From the NCBI RefSeq assembly GCF_002878395.1, contig NC_061114.1, forward strand, positions 146,180,201 through 146,244,200: DNA of 64,000 nt. Direction: 5' to 3'. A model generated the notes under the pieces. The model had not been told where the DNA came from and did no database searches. It saw only the letters and a program-made list of their open reading frames with translations. Of the stretch, positions 1 to 11,430 are shown in pieces. The number at the start of each line of letters is the position of its first letter. Position 1 is the stretch's first letter. Both the position numbers and the translations under genes were made by a program. The stretch is from Capsicum annuum (taxonomy: Eukaryota > Streptophyta > Magnoliopsida > Solanales > Solanaceae).

Positions 1-330
1 CCAATTGGCTTGTCCAAAGGACTTTTACAAATTCCACTTCCTTATTTCTTAGCCTTCGGACTTAACTAGTAAGTATCTCCACCGGTATCAGCTCATAAGT
101 CAAGTTATCCTTGACCCCAATACTCTCTAGGGGAACTATTAAGGATGGATTTCCAATGCACTAATTGAGCATCAAAACATGAAATACTGGATGAACCGAA
201 GCTAACTCTGATGGAAGATTCAATTCAGAAGCAACCTCTCTTACACGCTATACTATCTTGTAAGGGCCAAGAAATTGTTGACTCAACTTTACTTTATTTC
301 TAAATCTAATTATTCCTTACATAAGAGACA
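1..330 (-). pseudogene. Integrase C-terminal / chromodomain-side end of gypsy pol (broken)
   Basis: The minus-strand translation shows HPVFHV, then a Leu/Pro-rich stretch with VPLESIGVKDNLTYE, then VKVLW near position 20. In Tekay/Del elements these blocks lie just before the chromodomain and target the integration complex to chromatin. Two stops interrupt the frame at sites that are usually Lys/Arg or Gln. The tail is cut by the window edge. Confidence 0.75.
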
Positions 331-1480
331 CCTTCAAGAATACCCAATCGCCTACTTCAAACTCAAGTTCTCTTCATCTCATATCAGCATATGACTTCTG
401 ATGACTCTTAGTAGTCTTCAACCTTTGTCTAATCAACTAAACCCTATTCATAGCCTTAAGAATATTTTGGCCCAATCAATACCTCTTCTTTAACCTCAAA
501 CCATCCTATGGGTAATCTACACCTACACCCATACAGTGCTTCAAATGGAGCCATCTGAATGCTAGCTTGATAACTGTTATTATAAGCAAACTTAATCAAC
601 AATAAGTGGTCAACCAAACTTCCTTCGAAATACAAACCACATTCCGTCAACATGTATTCTAGTTTATGAATTATTTGTTCAGCCTGACCATTGCTCTGCA
701 AATTAAAAGCAGTGCTAAGCTTGACTTTGTACCCAGGACTTTCTAAAAAGATTACCAAAACTGCAAAGTGAACTACTTGCCTCTGTCTGAAATGATGGAT
801 AAAGGGATCACATGAATTCTTTCTAACTCACGGATATACATTCAAGCATTATCCTCCACAGTATCTAAAGTCATGAGAGGTAGAAAATAGGATGAATTAG
901 TCCTTCGATCTACTATAACAGAAATTGAGTCATGCTGACGTCTTGAATGAGAAAAACGCATAAAAAATCCCTTTTCATTACTTCTCATTTAAAAGTAGGG
1001 ATACTAATGTTTTGTATCATACCTCCCACTCTGGTGTTTAACGTTGACTTGTTGGCAATTGGAATATTTTGCCACAAACTCTGCTATGTCTCCTTTTATA
1101 TCATTCTACCTATAAATTTCACGCAGGTCTCAATACATCTTAGTAGTACCTAGATAAATGGAATAGCTTGACCCATGAGCCTCGGCTAATTTCTCTCAAC
1201 TTTTCAACATTGGAACAAAAATTCTACCCTGATATCAAAGTAAACAATCTCCCCTTTGGGAGAAGACCTCAACTTTCTACTGTTGGACTTCTTCCAATGT
1301 CTGTCTAAGTATTGGATCACTTTGCATTTTCTATTTCACTTCCACTACCAAAGATGATTCGAAACCATTATTTACTACTACTTCCTTATCATTAGTGGCA
1401 ATCAAATGGATTTAGAAATGGCCTAATCTGTGTACCTCTTTGGCCAATTTTTGCCCTTTCTCTTTCACATGAGTGCATCA
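331..1480 (-). pseudogene. Gypsy integrase remnant
   Basis: The longest open piece is 456-758 (100 residues). It carries QSNGQAEQ, LLIKFAYNNSY and MAPFEALYGCRCR, which match the C-terminal half of the retroviral-type integrase core (family pattern: DGQAER, FAYNNSYHSS, MAPFEALYGRRCR). The upstream DDE part and zinc-binding part can be followed only in pieces with frame changes. It would have catalysed strand transfer of element cDNA; it is plainly inactive. Several small ORFs on the opposite strand here are shadows. Confidence 0.8.
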
Positions 1481-2760
1481 GACATCACATTGGCCTTACT
1501 TGAATGATAGACCATGCTCATGTCATAGTCCTTAAATAAATCCAACCACCTTCTCAGATAAAGATTCAACTTCTACTGAGTAAATACGTACTGAAGACCT
1601 ATAAAAATATCAACATGTACACCCTAAAGGTAATGCCTCCAAATTTTCAAAGCAAACACTATGGCTACTCACTCCAAGTTATGAGTTCAGTATTTCTTTT
1701 TATGATCGTTGATTTTCCTAGAATCATAGGCTATCACTCTCCCATTCTACATCAACACACAATCCAACCCTACTCTTAAAGAATCATAATACACAACAAA
1801 TCCATCTAACCCTTCTGGCAAAGTTAACACCGGAGCCGAAGTAAATCTATCCTTCAACTCCTAGAAACTCTTTATCTATCCTTCAACTCCTAGAAACTCT
1901 TCTTACACTTATCTAACCACATAAACTTCACTCTCTTTTGGGTCAGATTAGTTAATGGTGCAGCTATAGAGACCCTTCAACAAATATTTTGTAGTACCCA
2001 TACAATTCTAAAAATCTCCTGATATCGAATGGAGTGATGGGTCTAGGCTAGTTATTAACTGCATCAGTCTTTTGAGGATCTACAAGAATACCAGCCTCTA
2101 AAATAACATGCCCCAAGAAAATAACAAATTCCAACCAAAATTCATATTGACCAAACTTTACATACAATTGACAGTCCTTGAGGTTCTGCAGTACTATCCT
2201 CAAGTAATCTGCATGCTCTTCCTTACTTCAGGAATACACTAATATGTCATCTATAAAGACAATGACAAACATTTCTAAGTACTACTTAAAGACCCTGTTA
2301 TTAAATCAATAAAGGTTTCAAGATCATTTGTTAGTACAAAAGACATAACCACAAACTAAAAATGGATGTACTTTATTTGGAAAGCTATTTTCAGAATGTC
2401 TTGCTCCCTAACTTTCAACTGATGATATCCAGATCTAAACTCAATCTTTGAGAACCACCTGACACCCTGGAGCTGATCAAACAAATCATAGATTCTAGGA
2501 ATAGGATACTTATTCTTAATGGTGACCTTATTTAGTCATCTATAATCTATACAAGTTCTAAAAGTGACATCTTTCTTGCATATTAATAGGATTGAAGCAC
2601 CCCATAGAGAAACACTAGGTCTGATAAGACCTTTATTTAAGATATCTTTAAGTTGTTCCTTTAACTCTTTAAGTCCGATGAGAGCCATATGGTATGGAAG
2701 AATGGAGATGGGTTGAGTATTAAGAAGAAGATCGATACAAAACTCTATTTCTCTATATAG
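1481..2760 (-). pseudogene. Gypsy reverse transcriptase and RNase H remnant
   Basis: Reading leftward from 2760 there are recognisable RT blocks: the LKELKEQL/GLIRPSVS region (about 2640-2700), [13 protein letters not shown] (about 2470-2530), and an intact-looking catalytic box FIDD at about 2245-2256. RNase H follows, with RRWLDLFKDYD and YHSSKANV near 1500-1570. In other copies in this window the FIDD box is damaged, so this is the best preserved RT active site among them. Frameshifts and stops still rule out function. A perfect 29 bp tandem duplication lies at about 1845-1902. Confidence 0.8.
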
Positions 2761-3349
2761 AGGTAACCTAGAAGATCTTTAAGAAAAACATCCGAAAACA
2801 CATTTACTACCTAAACTTACTTAATTGTCGGGACATTAGACTTAGTTTCTTTAACTCATACTAAATCATAAATAAATTCTTTTGATATTAACTTTTTGGC
2901 CTTATGATAAGAGATGAAATGACCCTTTGGAGATATAGAACTACCCTTCCACTCAAAAACTGCTTCATTAGGAAACTTCACCACACAGGTGCTACAATCT
3001 ATCAATGCATAGCATGAATGGAGCCAATCTATTCCTAGAATGACATCGAAGTGTACTAACTTTAACTCTATTAGGTTTGATAATATAATATTATAGAGTA
3101 AAGTAATAGGACATTCCCTATAGATTCATTTGGCAATAACTGACTCACCCATTGAGGTGGAAAATATGAAATGCTAAAAAAAATTTTAGGACATAACCCA
3201 AAATTTATGGCTACCAGAGGGGTTACATAAGACAAACTTGATTTTGGATCTAACAACACATAAACATCAAGGTAAAAGTCACGAAGCATTCCAGTAAAAG
3301 CATCTGGTGAAACTTTTTGCTCCTGATGGGATGGTAACGCAAACAATGA
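2761..3349 (-). pseudogene. Gypsy aspartic protease remnant and protease-RT linker
   Basis: The open piece 3071-3346 contains VLLDPKSSLSYVTPLVAINFG. It aligns with the family pattern LLDPGSTLSYVTPLVA around the catalytic Asp-Pro-Gly/Asp-Ser-Gly turn. Here the Gly is replaced by Lys. The preceding SPDAFTGMLRDF matches the usual SPDVVTGML leader. The flap and the second half are degraded. Confidence 0.75.
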
Positions 3350-4284
3350 ACTCTAGCACTGATGGCCACTGGTACTGGAAGATACACCCCACAGAGAAAC
3401 TGGGTAGCCTGGATGAGGATCTAAATTAGTAGCATGTTCCTGAGAATGAGTATATGTACTTTCCTGCTTAGTATATAGGCACTACTTGATTCTATGGACC
3501 ATCTCACCATACCTATAGCAACCTCTTTTTCCCATTAAACGCTCACCAGGATGGGTTCTTCCTCATTTTGCATATGTTTGGAAGTTGGGCCTCCTAACTA
3601 CACTATTCTGAGATCTGCAATTTAAAGTCCTTTCCCACTTCTCTTGCCTGGTTCTAGGAGTAGGAGCACTAGCTAAAGATGGTGCAAGCACTAATGAATG
3701 ACCTAGAAACTGTGAATGGCTTCCCCCTCCTGACCTTGGCTGGCTAAACTCAAATTGTCCGGTCCTAGCTCTCTTATTCCTTTTTTCTCTTTCCTTCAAC
3801 TTTTCGACCTTTATCAATTAAGCATGAGTATTAACCTAGAAATATCCAAATCTCCAATTAGTATGGAAGTTATACACTCTTTGTCTACCAAATCAGACAC
3901 TCCAGTAAAACTTTGCTCATATGAGATCTAGAATCAGCTAACAACTTATGAGAATACTTAGACAATTGAGTGAACATAAGGCAGTACTCTTTCATCATCA
4001 TAGAGCCCTACCTCAGGTTCATGAACTCCTTCACCTTAGCCTCACTTATCTCATGCAGAAAGAACCTATCCAGAAAAGTATTCTAAAATACCTGCCAACT
4101 CGTAGGGGCTGCATTCTCACCAATACCATCCTTTCACATTATGACCCAATCATAAGAAACATACTTTAACCTATAGGATGCCAACTCTACACTCTCTTCT
4201 TCAATAACATACATAACTTGAGTTATTTTGCTTACCTTATCAATAAATATCTGTGGGTCCTCATCTATCTTTGACCCACAGAAC
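3350..4284 (-). pseudogene. Gypsy gag remnant (capsid and nucleocapsid part)
   Basis: The minus-strand frame shows VKEFMNLR, MKEYCLMFTQLSKYS and LDRFFLHEISEAK around 3950-4120. These match the conserved gag capsid C-terminal region (REAK.EEFMNLKQG..SVKEYALKFHQLSRY). The open piece 3563-3817 gives KLKEREKRNKRARTGQFEFSQ, the basic region ahead of the zinc knuckle. The gag N-terminus stops at an F-x-G-S-K motif exactly where the plus-strand LTR starts at 4285. Confidence 0.75.
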
Positions 4285-6578
4285 TATAATACCCCATGTT
4301 AATCATAGTTCAGTTCAGCTCATAGTGCATGAATAAAAGGCTTAAAACTAAAAATTTAGCTAAGTATTAGGGAATTAGCCTTATTTTTGCCTCATCACTT
4401 TGATGATTTTTAAAGATACCTTCCCAACCCTAAGATGTAAGTTTTTGAGTTCATTCATATTGTGGCTGGTAGTAGCATGTCTCGGGTAAGTTTTGGATTT
4501 TTTGGATGAGGATTGAGACACATTTGAATTTTATTTCCAGCAGCTCAATGAGATTGCATTGCATCATGGTGGAATAGCAATGGCATCATTGGCGCATCAC
4601 AGTGATTGCCTAATCGGCAACCCACTTATGAATTTAAATTATAGAAGGGCAGTCTTGTCTTTTCCCAGCACCCCAATTCATAAAAACATGGGATTAAACT
4701 ATTGATAGGTCATTATATGCCTAAATTTCCTAATTTCTCTCTCAAATAAACCCTAACATTTCCCCAGATTCATCAAGCTAAATCATCTTTCTTTCAAGAA
4801 TACCAAGAACTCAAGTTTCCCAATCTAAGAAAGCTTTCAAGATTGTGTTTCTTCTTTTAAGATTTAAGTATTAAAGGTATGTGTGATTTCATCCATGGTT
4901 TCCTTTCACCATGGAATCCAATAATCCTCTTTTAATGTTAGATTATGAGTTTTCCATGTTTTAAATGAATTATCCCATTAATTACTTGTTATCTTGATTT
5001 CAAGTTAAGATTTCAATTGTTCTTCAAGTGGAATGAATTATAGTATGTTATGGATGTAGAAGTTCACATGTTATGTTCATGCAATTTAGGATAAATTCTT
5101 AAATTATGGTTTTTGGTCATCCAATCATGATATCTCATCATGTTTAAAAACATCCCTATATTAAAGTCTTAATCCCTATGTTTTGGATGAAATGCTAAAG
5201 AGAATGATTTTGTAAAATGATTTATTCATTATGGTTTTGAAATTTTTGCATGCCTTTATTATTATTTTCATTCAGTGTTGGGGGTTACGAATACTCGAAA
5301 CTTATCTAATTACCTAGTCTTCAAAATCTTCAAAATGGTTTTAGATAAACCATAAAAATTATCATTTCAGCCAGTTATCTTAGTCAGTTAAGCTCAGTTT
5401 AGTTTAGAAGTTAGTGTCTTTCAATTGGGAGTAGAATTTTCCACTGAGAAAATATAGTATGGCGGCTTCTCCATCAGTTAGGAAAAGTCGTTAGTAGCAG
5501 TCCTTGTATTCCAAAACCACATCACCAGCGTGGGTTATGAGGAGTCACCCGTTATTTTAGGCTTGAGTACCTCCCGTGGTTCACCTGTCATTTAGGATTG
5601 ACTCTTCCCAGGGATCACCCATCAGTTTAGTATTGATTCCCTGGTTCTTCAGTAGCTTAGTTGATCCACATAGTCATAGTTAGTACCCGTGGCATGGTAC
5701 TGACACCCTTCTAACTGGAGTCACAGGTTGGACCCCAATCAACTTAAAATAGGGCATGTCAGTTATATGATACCTCTCACAGTCTTAGTTTAGTAGTTAG
5801 TGTTGTATTCAGTGCAAGTTGTTTGACCAAGGTATACAAACTATGAGTTATTCTTTTATTAGTTTTTAGTTTTACAGATGATTTTAAAAACATTATATTC
5901 TTGGTCTTTCACTTTCAGTGTTTTAATTTAAAGACTATTTCAAAATCATCCATTCTCAAATTTTATTGTTTTCACGCCATCATATAGTAGTTATATCATT
6001 TTATTTAGTCATTCTTTATTTTATATGCATAAACCTTTGAATTTCAGTCTAACCTGATCATCCATACCAGTACATTCAAAGTACTTATCACATACTCATT
6101 TTTTGCGCTATGATGTCATATATCATAGGTTTGGATAATTAGTTTCCCAATCGAGCCTAGACAGGATCAGTTAGTGAGCATCGGCAGTAGTGGTGAGTCC
6201 TTATTCTTCGAGGATGAGTTTATCTTTATTTATCTAAGTTAATAGTTCTATCATATGGCCAGTAAGAGTTAGTTGGGGGTTTGTCCCATCAACTACACAA
6301 TAGTCGATTTTAGAGGCTTTTAAATATTCAAACAGTTAGTCAATTTATTAGTTGTTTTTCAGTACTTTCAGTATATTTTTAGATGTTCAGATTTATGATT
6401 CAGTGTTGTTTGCAATAACTAAAACATTATGGCATTTTCAGCTATTTTCCACAAATGTCTTTATTATCAGTATATTATTTAGTGCTCGCAGCAGGTACCA
6501 GCTCATGGGTTAGCTTATAATCACTTGAGACCTTAAGTACTGTTTAGCCTATGGGGTGTATTTTTGGGGATTTAAAAA
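4285..6578 (+). repeat. 5' LTR, gypsy family A, copy 1
   Basis: It begins 'tataatacccca' (TG changed to TA compared with copy 3, 'tgtaataccccg'). It shares with the other A copies the central 'Cagtt'-rich segment, the 'cacccgtcagttagg' motifs and the 'ttggggg(a/t)..gtcccatcaactccac' block near 6275-6295. It is followed at once by a primer binding site and gag on the same strand, so it is the 5' LTR of a plus-strand element. The 3' boundary is uncertain by a few bases. Confidence 0.75.
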
Positions 6579-6579
6579 C

Positions 6580-6592
6580 TTAGTATCAGAAC
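6580..6592 (+). promoter_or_regulatory. Primer binding site, tRNA-iMet type
   Basis: 'ttagtatcagaac' is a two-to-three mismatch version of the plant initiator-Met PBS TGGTATCAGAGC, placed just after the LTR and about 200 bases before the gag start. Retroelement reverse transcription would be primed here. Confidence 0.65.
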
Positions 6593-6796
6593 ATAAGGTT
6601 TTAAAGTATTGTAGGAAGTCTAAAATTAGCGTTTAATAGAGTCTTGTACATATATGTGAAACGAGCGAAACTTATGGATAGGAGGCTACAAGAAGTTTTA
6701 GGAAAAGTTTCCCTTATTTTAGTATTCATGTTGTGTGAATGAGCATGAGCTTTATTTAATTCTCTTTATAATTCATTCTTTCTTCCATTTATAGAA
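6593..6796 (+). other. Leader between PBS and gag
   Basis: Untranslated leader of the plus-strand element; includes 'gtcttgtacatatatgtgaaacgagcg', similar to leaders in other copies. No coding signal seen. Confidence 0.5.
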
Positions 6797-7768
6797 ATGC
6801 CTCCCAGAAAGACTAACAAAAAAAATAGAAATCAACCCGTAGCTCTGCCTATTCAGGAAATTCCCCTGAAAGAGCATGTCTCTCATGCCGCATTCAGTGT
6901 TGTATTCACAAACATATCCCACTCAGTAGTACCTTAGAACAATCATAAAGACATTGTTCCAGCCAATCTAGTGTCTAATACAGCCGTCACTAAGATTCAG
7001 GATTTCACTCGTAAGAATCCCCTTAAGTTTTTGGGATCTAACTCTAATGAGTATCCATAGGAGTTCCTTGACGTAGTTCAAAAGGTGACCGATATTATAG
7101 GTGTTACATCTAGTGAGGGTGCAGATTTTGTTGCTTACCAGTTACAAGACATAGCCCACACCTAGTTTAAGTAGTGGAAGGAGAATAGAGACACAGATGC
7201 AGGGCCTATTGAGTTGGAGGAGCTTGCTATAGCCATTTCAGATAGATTCTTTCCCTTAGAGTTGAGGTAAGCTAAGGTGTTGGAGTTTATTAATTTGAAG
7301 TAGGGAAATATGAGTGTAAAAGAGTATTCGCTTAAGTTTACTCAGCTGGCGAGGTATGCTCCTCATGTGGTGTCTAATAACCGATCTTGAATGAGTAAGT
7401 TAGTATATTGCATATCTAATAGTATGGTCAAGGAGTATAGGACTGTGATGTTGATTAAGGAGATGGACATATCTAGACTTATGGTCCTTTCTCAACAGAT
7501 TAAGGAGTAGAAGTTTAAGGAGAGAGAGAAGGAGAATAAGAGAGCCAGGAACGGGTAGCTTCAATTTATCTCAGTCAAAGTCAATGGGTGGTAATTGTTC
7601 TTAGTTTTTATAGAAGTATTCATCCCCAGCTCCATCTCCAGCTAGTGTATAAGTACCAAACTTTAGGAATGACAATCAGGATAGAGCACCAGGATCTAAG
7701 CCCCAGGGTAGTGTGAACAGTGGATGCACTAATCCTCTTTGCCAAAATTATGCTATAAATCATAAGGG
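6797..7768 (+). pseudogene. Gypsy gag, single frame with nine or more nonsense codons
   Basis: It starts at ATG 6797 (MPPRKTNKKNRN, typical of Tekay/Del gag). The frame stays the same for about 770 bases, through PLKFLGSNSNEYP, FVAYQLQDIAH, ISDRFFPLELR, MSVKEYSLKFTQLARYAPH and MDISRLMVLSQQIKE. It carries no obvious frameshift but about nine stops, most of them TAG where the family has Gln or Trp. It then runs into the basic region (KEREKENKRAR) and is cut in the zinc knuckle by the solo LTR at 7769. The knuckle resumes at 11325. Confidence 0.85.
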
Positions 7769-10700
7769 TGTAAGACCCTCCAATCTTCTCTCATAGACTG
7801 AGCCTTATAGCGTGTTCAGTAAAGTGTTAATCTAGCCCTAAAAGGTTGAGAAGTGTCTTCCCAAGTGAGAAGTATTTTAAACCGTGTAGAACTTCCCTAA
7901 TATTGAATAAGATTTTCGTCGATACCAAATTAACCCAAATCTGACACTCGGGCAAAGAGTTAGAGATATTTTACTAAGGCAGTGTACCACCTGGCACTTT
8001 AGCGCATTGCGGAATCAGCCAAAATGGTAATCGTCAAAATCTAGTGAGCCTCCATGATTTTGGCACATCGCGCTAAGGCTTAATTTTAGAATTGTCAATT
8101 TCCAGTGCACCAACGCGATTCCACCACATTGCAGTGCCTTTCCATTTAACAACCAAGGTGGCAATGCGATTTCCACCATGTTGCGCCATCAAGCAGTTTC
8201 CCGATTGTCCAATTTCTAATGAGATAGCACCATTATGGCATGTTACGCCAGCATGTAAAATCAAGATTTTTTCAGTTTAATTCTAGGGTGAAAAGGGTAT
8301 TTTTCCTAACCCTTATATTTACTCTGTAACATGGGATTTGGCCTTATTTCACCCAAAATATCATTATTTTCTCCAAAAATTGTTCAAGAACAAGAGCAAG
8401 GGTTTAAAAATTAAAACCCTTCCTTCTTCTTCAAGAGAAATCAAGAAATCAAGAATCTCTCCATGGGCTTTCAAGAAAGAGTTTCTCTAAGGTATGTAGA
8501 TGTTGATTATTGGGTCCCTTTTATCCTAGAAGCTCAAGAACCCTTTTTCAAAAAAAATTCAAAGATTGTATGTTTATGAGTTTTCATGATTCATGTGAGT
8601 TGAAATTGATGTTCATGCTATTATTGAGTTGTGATTCATATTTGTTTACAAGATTTTCAAGCTTTGACACTAGTATGTAATATTCATGTGATGTTCATGA
8701 TAAAACCTCTTCAAGTTGCTAGTTAAGTGATGTGTTCATGTCAATTAAGTGAAGGAAAGTGTTGAATAAGCAAATCATGCTCCCCATATGTTTGATAAAA
8801 TGCTTATGTAAAGAAATTAGAGCCATTATAGTATGTTGATTAGAAATCCACAATTCTGTGCAAGCCCATGCATGCCAAGTGTTTGTTGAAAAGCCTTAGT
8901 AAATGAATTGTGACATAATAGCATGAAATTCCCCAATTATGTGCTCTTTGATACATGCTAAGACTTTAATACATGCCAAGTGTTTGTTGAAAGACCTTGT
9001 TGAATGGAGTATAATCCAATAGCATGCCCCCCTATGTTATTACATGTTTAGGATTCCTAAATGCTTGAAGTGATGCCTTAGTGATTATAATAATGAATGA
9101 TTGTCCATAGTCTTGATTATTCAAGAATGGTTATGTTTTACTTTTATGTTATGGAGTCCTAGGGGTATTTATACTCGACAATTTAGCTGTTGTCTAGAGC
9201 CCGTTTCAGTTTTCACGATAATTCCAGTCGAGCCATGATTCTTAGAACTCAGGGAGCTATAAAATCTATATTCTCAAACAGATACAGAACTTAAGAAATC
9301 TTAGTAATCTCTGTAATTGCTATAATCTCAGTATCACTAGTAATCTAGCCTCAGTTCTGTACTCAGCTTAGATCTAGTAGTATTCAAGTGTTCAGTTCAG
9401 TCCTCAGTAGTATTCGAGTAATCTATCCCGAGCTCAGTGATGTTTAGTTAGATAATGAAATTTAATAGTATTCTGCCAAATACGAAACCAAGTAAATTTA
9501 GCTTAAATCAATCAGATCATTTGAGAAACATGATCAATATCAGATTCAGCTTAGTTTGTGTTCAGTTAAGAATCAGTTCAGAGTCTTTAAATTGGGAGTA
9601 GGAGCTAGCATCGAACGAGGGCAGGGATGGCAGCTCCCCGTCAGAGAGGCAAGTCATTAAAAGTAGTCTCTGAATTCCAGAACTGCGTAGCCAACGCAGG
9701 ATGCAGGAGTCACCCATTAGGAAAGGCTAGTCACCCATCAGATAGGCTTGACTATTATATTTCCTTAGGCTTGACTTCCTCAATGGTCACCCGTAATATA
9801 GGCATGACCAGAGAGGTCTTTACCCGTGGCACGGTATTCACACCCTTCCAGCTAGGGTTACAGGTTAGACCCTACTAGTTGAGATTCGGGGCATGTTGGT
9901 TAAGTGACTACTTCTCACAATTGTAGTTTTAGTATCAATCTTCAAAAATAAGGATTGTTAGATACAGTCATCTATCTTAGTGAGGAACTCAGATAGTTCC
10001 ATTAATTTATGGACCACCCATTAGATAGGCTTGGTTCTATATAAAGTTATTCAGTATCAGATATAGAGATCACCCGTCAGATAGGCTTGATCTTAGTCGT
10101 ATATTCAGTTGAGTAATTGTATTATCAGATCTCGAGATCACCCATTAGATAGGCTTGATCTCAGTCTCAGATTCAGTTGAGTATTCTTTTTATCAGATCA
10201 AGAGATCACTCATCAAATAGGCTTTATCTCAACACATATTCTGTTGAGTAATCTCCTTATTAGATCCCGAGATCACTCATCAGATAGGCTTGATCTCAAT
10301 CTCATATTCAGTAAAGTATTCTTATTATCAAATCTAGAGATCACTCATTAGATAGGCTTGATCTCAGTCTCATATTTAGTTGAGTAATCTAATTATCAAA
10401 TCCCAAGATTGCCCATCAGATAGGCTTAATCTCAGTCTCAGATTCAGTTGAGTATTCTTGTTATCAGATCTAGAGATCACCCATCAGATAGGCTTGATCT
10501 CAATCTCATATTCGGTTGAGTAATCTCATTATTAGATTTTGAGATCACCCATCAGATAGGCTTGATAAGATTGATCTCAGTCTCAGATTCGGTTGAGTAT
10601 TCTTGATATCAGATCCCGAGATCACTTACTAGATAAGATTGATCTCACCTTAGTACTCATTTATCAATATCAGATGATTCAGTTGTTCAGTATCTCAATA

Positions 10701-11324
10701 TTAGTAGTGAGTTCAGATGTCAGTAATGTAGTACCTGAGTTTTAGTACTCAAAGTCGTGATGATTGTGATTATGGTTTATGCATTCATACATATGTTCTT
10801 ATTCAGTACTCTCATGATTATTCAATTAAGTGATTATTCATGTATAAGCGCTTGCATTTATCCTTACCTCGTCTGTATACTTAGTATATTCCCATACTGA
10901 CGTATTTATGCTATGGTGTTTTATTTGACACCATAGGTTCAGAGACACGAGATCCAGAGTACCTTTTACAGCTCAGTCCCAGTCAGCAGCAGTAGACATA
11001 GCAATGAGTCCTCTTCATGTGAGGATTATTCTTTAATCATTTTCGTATTAGATTTTATTTATATTCAGTATACAAAGTTAGTTGGGGACATGTCCCATCA
11101 ACTCCACAGTTCAAACAGTTTAGAGGCTTTTCAGACAGATGTATCAGTGTTTAATTTTCCATTTTGATTATTTTTAGATGTTTTGAATCTTATGGCCATT
11201 TTCTGCATTTATTATCTATATTATGCAGTGTTCAGGTAAAGATATTAGTAGAGGGTTGGCTTGTGGTCCTTCAGGATCATGAGCACCATATGACATTTCG
11301 GTTCCAAAAAATTAGGTCATTACA
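7769..11324 (+). repeat. Solo LTR, gypsy family A, copy 2, inserted in gag zinc knuckle
   Basis: It begins 'tgtaagaccctcc' and ends 'ttaggtcattaca' (TG...CA). The flanking gag reads across it: NHKG upstream and VCRAGSDVYFGYGKPGH downstream are the two halves of one zinc-knuckle region. Host bases around the junctions (ggtgt on the left, gatgt on the right) fit a 5 bp target duplication if three bases were lost at the left edge. The LTR is longer than copy 3 (3556 versus 2784 bp), largely because of a 67 bp tandem array at 10018-10650. A small ORF at 9627-9878 is not a gene. Confidence 0.85.
10018..10650 (+). repeat. 67 bp tandem array inside the solo LTR, about nine to ten units
   Basis: Units share 'gagatcacccatcagatagg', then 'cttgatctcagtctca', then 'attcagttgagtattct'. 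The 'agatcac' anchor recurs at about 10069, 10135, 10204, 10270, 10338, 10405, 10473, 10540 and 10619, a spacing of 66-68 bases (the last step is longer). Other family A LTRs have only one or two copies of this motif (for example about 5596), so this is a local expansion. Confidence 0.9.
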
Positions 11325-11430
11325 GATGTGTGTAGAGCTGGTAGTGATGTATATTTTGGATATGGAAAGCCAGGCCATAATTTTAAGGAATTTATCCAGA
11401 TTGCCCTCACTTAAACTCCAAGAAATCTTA
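11325..11430 (+). pseudogene. Gag zinc-knuckle remainder of the element starting at 4285
   Basis: It translates as VCRAGSDVYFGYGKPGHNFKEF, matching CxxCGKxGHxxxDCP of the CCHC knuckle, with both the second Cys (to Tyr) and the last Cys (to Phe) lost. It joins directly to the gag piece ending at 7768. Beyond about 11430 the sequence changes to another LTR. Confidence 0.75.

Larger units (their letters stand above)
1..4284 (-). mobile_element. Ty3/gypsy chromovirus remnant (Tekay/Del-like), internal region only
   Basis: On the minus strand the domains run gag, protease, RT, RNase H, integrase and integrase C-terminus from right to left, the normal Ty3/gypsy order. Frames are broken by many stops and shifts. 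The 3' end and 3' LTR lie left of the window. The gag start is lost where a plus-strand LTR begins at 4285. A 29 bp tandem duplication (about 1845-1902) sits at the RT/RNase H boundary. No target duplication is visible, so whether 4285 is an insertion point or a rearrangement cannot be decided here. Confidence 0.85.

Noticed and set aside
9627..9878. 83-codon plus frame
   Set aside because: Lies inside a solo LTR shared by other copies in which the frame is not kept.
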